Positions 60,297-64,000 of a DNA stretch of 64,000 nt are shown here, piece by piece. Positions within the stretch are counted from its first letter, which is position 1; the number at the start of each line of letters is the position of its first letter. The notes under the pieces are model-generated. The model worked only from the letters and a program-made list of their open reading frames with translations, was not told where the DNA came from and made no database searches. The position numbers and the translations under genes are program-made. This stretch comes from Megaustenia siamemsis (taxonomy: Eukaryota; Mollusca; Gastropoda; Stylommatophora; Ariophantidae): positions 10,785,811-10,849,810 of the forward strand of contig JAVIAB010000102.1 in NCBI GenBank assembly GCA_032433765.1. The letters run 5' to 3'.

Positions 60297-62990
60297 CCTT
60301 CAGCTCCCTGTGGAGCATAGGTCTTCAACAAACACTTTCAGCTCCCTGTGGAGCATAGATCTTCAACAAATGCTTTCAGCTCCAAGTGGAGCATAGGTCT
60401 CCAACAAACACTTTCAGCTCCCTGTGGAGCATAGGTCTTCAACAAACACTTTCAGCTCCCTGTGGAGAATAGGTCTCAAACAAACACTTTCAGCTCCCTG
60501 TGGAGCATAGATCTTCAACAAATGCTTTCAGCTCCAAGTGGAGCATAGGTCTTCAACAAACACTTTCAGCTCCCTGTGGAGAATAGGTCTCCAGCAAACA
60601 CTTTCAGCTCCCTGTGGAGCATAGATCTTCAACAAATGCTTTCAGCTCCAAGTGAAGCTTAGGTCTCCAACAAACACTTTCAGCTCCCTGTGGAGCATAG
60701 GTTTTCAACAAACACTTTCAGCTCCATGTGGAGCATAGGTCTTCAATAAACACTTTCAGCTCCCTGTGGAGCATAGGTCTTCAATAAACACTTTCAGCTC
60801 CATGTGGAGCATAGGTCTTCAATAAATACTTTCAGCTCCATGTGGAGCATAGGTCTTCAACAAACACTTTCAGCTCCCTGTGGAGCATAGGTCTTCAACA
60901 AACACTTTCAGCTCCCTGTGGAGCATAGGTCTTCAACAAACACTTTCAGCTCCCTGTGGAGCATAGGTCTTCAACAAACACTTTCAGCTCCCTGTGGAGC
61001 ATAGGTCTTCAACAAACACTTTCAGCTCCCTGTGGAGAATAGGTCTCCAACAAACACTTTCAGTTCCCTGTGGAGCATAGATCTTCAACAAATGCTTTCA
61101 GCTCCAAGTGGAGCATAGGTCTCCAACAAACACTTTCAGCTCCCTGTGGAGCATAGGTCTTCAACAAACACTTTCAGCTCCCTGTGGAGAATAGGTCTCC
61201 AACAAACACTTTCAGCTCCCTGTGGAGCATAGATCTTCAACAAATGCTTTCAGCTCCAAGTGGAGCATAGGTCTTCAACAAACACTTTCAGCTCCCTGTG
61301 GAGAATAGGTCTCCAGCAAACACTTTCAGCTCCCTGTGGAGCATAGATCTTCAACAAATGCTTTCAGCTCCAAGTGGAGCATAGGTCTCCAACAAACACT
61401 TTCAGCTCCCTGTGGAGCATAGGTTTTCAACAAACACTTTCAGCTCCATGTGGAGCATAGGTCTTCAATAAACACTTTCAGCTCCCTGTGGAGCATAGGT
61501 CTTCAATAAACACTTTCAGCTCCATGTGGAGCATAGGTCTTCAATAAACACTTTCAGCTCCATGTGGAGCATAGGTCTTAACAAAAACTTTCAGCTCCCT
61601 GTGGAGCATAGGTCTTCAACAAACACTTTCAGCTCCCTGTGGAGCATAGGTCTTCAACAAACACTTTCAGCTCCCTGTGGAGCATAGGTCTTCAATAAAT
61701 ACTTTCAGCTCCATGTGGAGCATAGGTCTTCAACAAACACTTTCAGCTCCCTGTGGAGAATAGGTCTCAAACAAACACTTTCAGCTCCCTGTGGAGCATA
61801 GATCTTCAACAAATGCTTTCAGCTCCAAGTGGAGCATAGGTCTTCAACAAACACTTTCAGCTCCCTGTGGAGAATAGGTCTCCAGCAAACACTTTCAGCT
61901 CCCTGTGGAGCATAGATCTTCAACAAATGCTTTCAGCTCCAAGTGAAGCTTAGGTCTCCAACAAACACTTTCAGCTCCCTGTGGAGCATAGGTTTTCAAC
62001 AAACACTTTCAGCTCCATGTGGAGCATAGGTCTTCAATAAACACTTTCAGCTCCCTGTGGAGCATAGGTCTTCAATAAACACTTTCAGCTCCATGTGGAG
62101 CATAGGTCTTCAATAAATACTTTCAGCTCCATGTGGAGCATAGGTCTTCAACAAACACTTTCAGCTCCCTGTGGAGCATAGGTCTTCAACAAACACTTTC
62201 AGCTCCCTGTGGAGCATAGGTCTTCAACAAACACTTTCAGCTCCCTGTGGAGCATAGGTCTTCAACAAACACTTTCAGCTCCCTGTGGAGCATAGGTCTT
62301 CAACAAACACTTTCAGCTCCCTGTGGAGAATAGGTCTCCAACAAACACTTTCAGTTCCCTGTGGAGCATAGATCTTCAACAAATGCTTTCAGCTCCAAGT
62401 GGAGCATAGGTCTCCAACAAACACTTTCAGCTCCCTGTGGAGCATAGGTCTTCAACAAACACTTTCAGCTCCCTGTGGAGAATAGGTCTCCAACAAACAC
62501 TTTCAGCTCCCTGTGGAGCATAGATCTTCAACAAATGCTTTCAGCTCCAAGTGGAGCATAGGTCTTCAACAAACACTTTCAGCTCCCTGTGGAGAATAGG
62601 TCTCCAGCAAACACTTTCAGCTCCCTGTGGAGCATAGATCTTCAACAAATGCTTTCAGCTCCAAGTGGAGCATAGGTCTCCAACAAACACTTTCAGCTCC
62701 CTGTGGAGCATAGGTTTTCAACAAACACTTTCAGCTCCATGTGGAGCATAGGTCTTCAATAAACACTTTCAGCTCCCTGTGGAGCATAGGTCTTCAATAA
62801 ACACTTTCAGCTCCATGTGGAGCATAGGTCTTCAATAAACACTTTCAGCTCCATGTGGAGCATAGGTCTTAACAAAAACTTTCAGCTCCCTGTGGAGCAT
62901 AGGTCTTCAACAAACACTTTCAGCTCCCTGTGGAGCATAGGTCTTCAACAAACACTTTCAGCTCCCTGTGGAGCATAGGTCTTCAATAAA
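60297..62990 (-). repeat. 38-bp minisatellite amplified from the LINE-C 3' end, about 71 units
   Basis: The unit (tttcagctccctgtggagca plus taggtcttcaacaaacac) is the minus-strand complement of the last LINE-C codons, VFVEDLCSTGS and stop. Rare variants recur 1291 bp apart: aggtctcaaa at 60471 and 61762, ataggtctta at 61571 and 62862. This gives a 34-monomer higher-order unit present about twice. The right edge runs into LINE-C body. Confidence 0.97.
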
Positions 62991-63086
62991 CACTTTCCAG
63001 GCCATTCTTTTAAGATCATCCCATCTCTTCCCATCTTTCTTCATCTCTGCTTCTACCTCTCTTCCCCAAAAATATTTTGGTCTTCC
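62991..63086 (-). mobile_element. LINE-C body at the array edge
   Basis: tttccaggccattcttttaa ... aatattttggtcttccta is normal LINE-C sequence upstream of the amplified segment (minus strand RPKYFWGREVEAEMKKDGKR). R2 copies interrupt it. Confidence 0.9.
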
Positions 63087-63096
63087 TATGTCTCTT

Positions 63097-63254
63097 GTCA
63101 TTGTAAAAAGTGTTGTTATGGAAACAGCACCATAGATTTTAGAAGCAGTGATCTCTGCAATATGTGCCATTTTGGCACACAAGGTTTCTGTTTTTGAGAT
63201 TGTGGTTCTGCCCTATGTGCCGTCTTCAGCTCCAAAGGACAATAGATAGATAGA
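63097..63254 (+). mobile_element. R2 partial copy 1
   Basis: Begins gtcattgtaaaaagtgttgt and ends ccaaaggacaatagatagat. It is preceded by the target sequence tatgtctctt (63087-63096). Confidence 0.92.
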
Positions 63255-63264
63255 TATGTCTCTT

Positions 63265-63419
63265 GTCATTGTAAAAAGTATTGTTATGGAAACAGCACCA
63301 TAGATTTTAGTAGTGATCTCTGCAATATGTGCCATTTTGGCACGCAAGGTTTCTGTTTTTGAGATTGTGGTTCTGCCCTATGTGCCGTCTTCAGCTCCAA
63401 AGGACAATAGATAGATAGA
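63265..63419 (+). mobile_element. R2 partial copy 2, tandem duplicate
   Basis: It begins at the same R2 base as copy 1 and shares its private cagctccaaagg variant. tatgtctctt lies before (63255-63264) and after (63420-63429), giving three target copies. Confidence 0.92.
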
Positions 63420-63429
63420 TATGTCTCTT

Positions 63430-63525
63430 CCCCAGGGGTTAGAAAAAAAGCCTTTCATGTAATACTCTCGGCTTCCGCAGTGTGTGTCCTATCCAGCGCT
63501 GTCATCTTTGTTTCATCTCTTTGTC
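63430..63525 (-). mobile_element. LINE-C body after R2
   Basis: ccccaggggttagaaaaaaa ... cagtgtgtgtcctatccagc matches the 36.6 and 27.4 kb copies and continues the interrupted LINE-C. Confidence 0.88.
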
Positions 63526-64000
63526 CGCTGGTATTTGATGTTCCTACAGTCACTACAAGTTATTTAACTAGTGTCATTATTTGTAAACTAAACACAAGAT
63601 TGTATCAAGCAGTTAAACTAGTGAAGAGACAAGACAAAGTATGACTTCTGCAAAACCTTCATCAGGTTCAAAACAAATATTCTAAAACAACAAATATGAG
63701 TGGTAGAGTACTGATTTGAAAATAGCAGAATTAGAACAAAGACTAGATTTACATGCCAGTTGGTCACGTGATAAATAAGTAGATGGGGCCAATAGGATCT
63801 CAAGGGTCGAAAGGAGTAAAAAGAAATAGTGAAAAATAAGAAGGGATGACGAAGAAGGGGAAAAATAGTGAGAAAATGTGTCATCATTTATCTCTTTGTT
63901 GCCCAAACCACAAACAAACATGTGTCATCATTTATCTCTTCTTTCACAAAACAACAAATGTATTATTTATCTTTCATTGATCAAACCACAAACAAAATGC
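63526..64000. other. Unique sequence to the window end
   Basis: No gene recognised. A phrase of about 25 bp (tgtgtcatcatttatctctt and flanks) occurs twice, at 63878 and 63921. Confidence 0.45.

Overview
This is a repeat-rich animal genome window, not bacterial. The evidence is a multi-exon gene with GT-AG introns, tRNA-derived SINEs with pol III box A/B motifs, many 5'-truncated non-LTR retrotransposons and long minisatellite arrays. The mix of retrotransposons, including an I/Nimbus-like element with a C-terminal RNase H, suggests a lophotrochozoan, most likely a gastropod mollusc. That taxonomic placement is inference.

One host gene is clear: a plus-strand Kelch-like gene of the KLHL1/4/5 group. 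Nine exons lie between 21433 and 47697 (BTB, BACK, six Kelch repeats, stop). All eight internal introns are GT-AG and every phase joins cleanly. From the ATG at 21482 it encodes 571 residues. Upstream exons, if any, were not found. The second conserved coding relic is a 183-bp minus-strand histone H3 fragment in intron 2.

Family names used here are local labels. LINE-A ends in an ATG-trinucleotide tail. LINE-B ends in an (ATAG)n tail and has several copies with clear target-site duplications (TSDs). LINE-C ends in FVEDLCSTGS. LINE-D ends in a GAAGAA tail. LINE-E and LINE-F are further RT C-terminal families. The I-like element encodes the RT thumb plus RNase H. SINE-1 and SINE-2 have different tRNA-like heads on one shared body; SINE-3, -4 and -5 are other tRNA-like SINEs. 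R1 to R4 are repeated non-coding families; R2 shares its 3' tail with LINE-B.

Layout: 0-21 kb is minisatellite arrays (18-, 16-, 52-, 62/68-, about 52-, 34- and 39-bp units) and truncated retroelements. 21-48 kb is the KLHL gene, with arrays and nested transposons in every intron. 48-64 kb is more arrays (27-, 27-, 50-, 26-, 33-, 12- and 38-bp units) and retroelements.

The most interesting theme is that several minisatellites are expansions of short pieces of retrotransposon coding sequence. The 38-bp array at 60.3-63.0 kb and a smaller one at 25.0 kb are the last codons of LINE-C. The 62/68-bp array at 8.6-9.7 kb is the end of LINE-D. The 12-bp array at 58.9-59.8 kb lies inside an I-like copy. 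Several arrays also have higher-order periodicity. Long open frames inside the arrays (up to 643 codons) arise from the repeat unit and are not annotated as genes.
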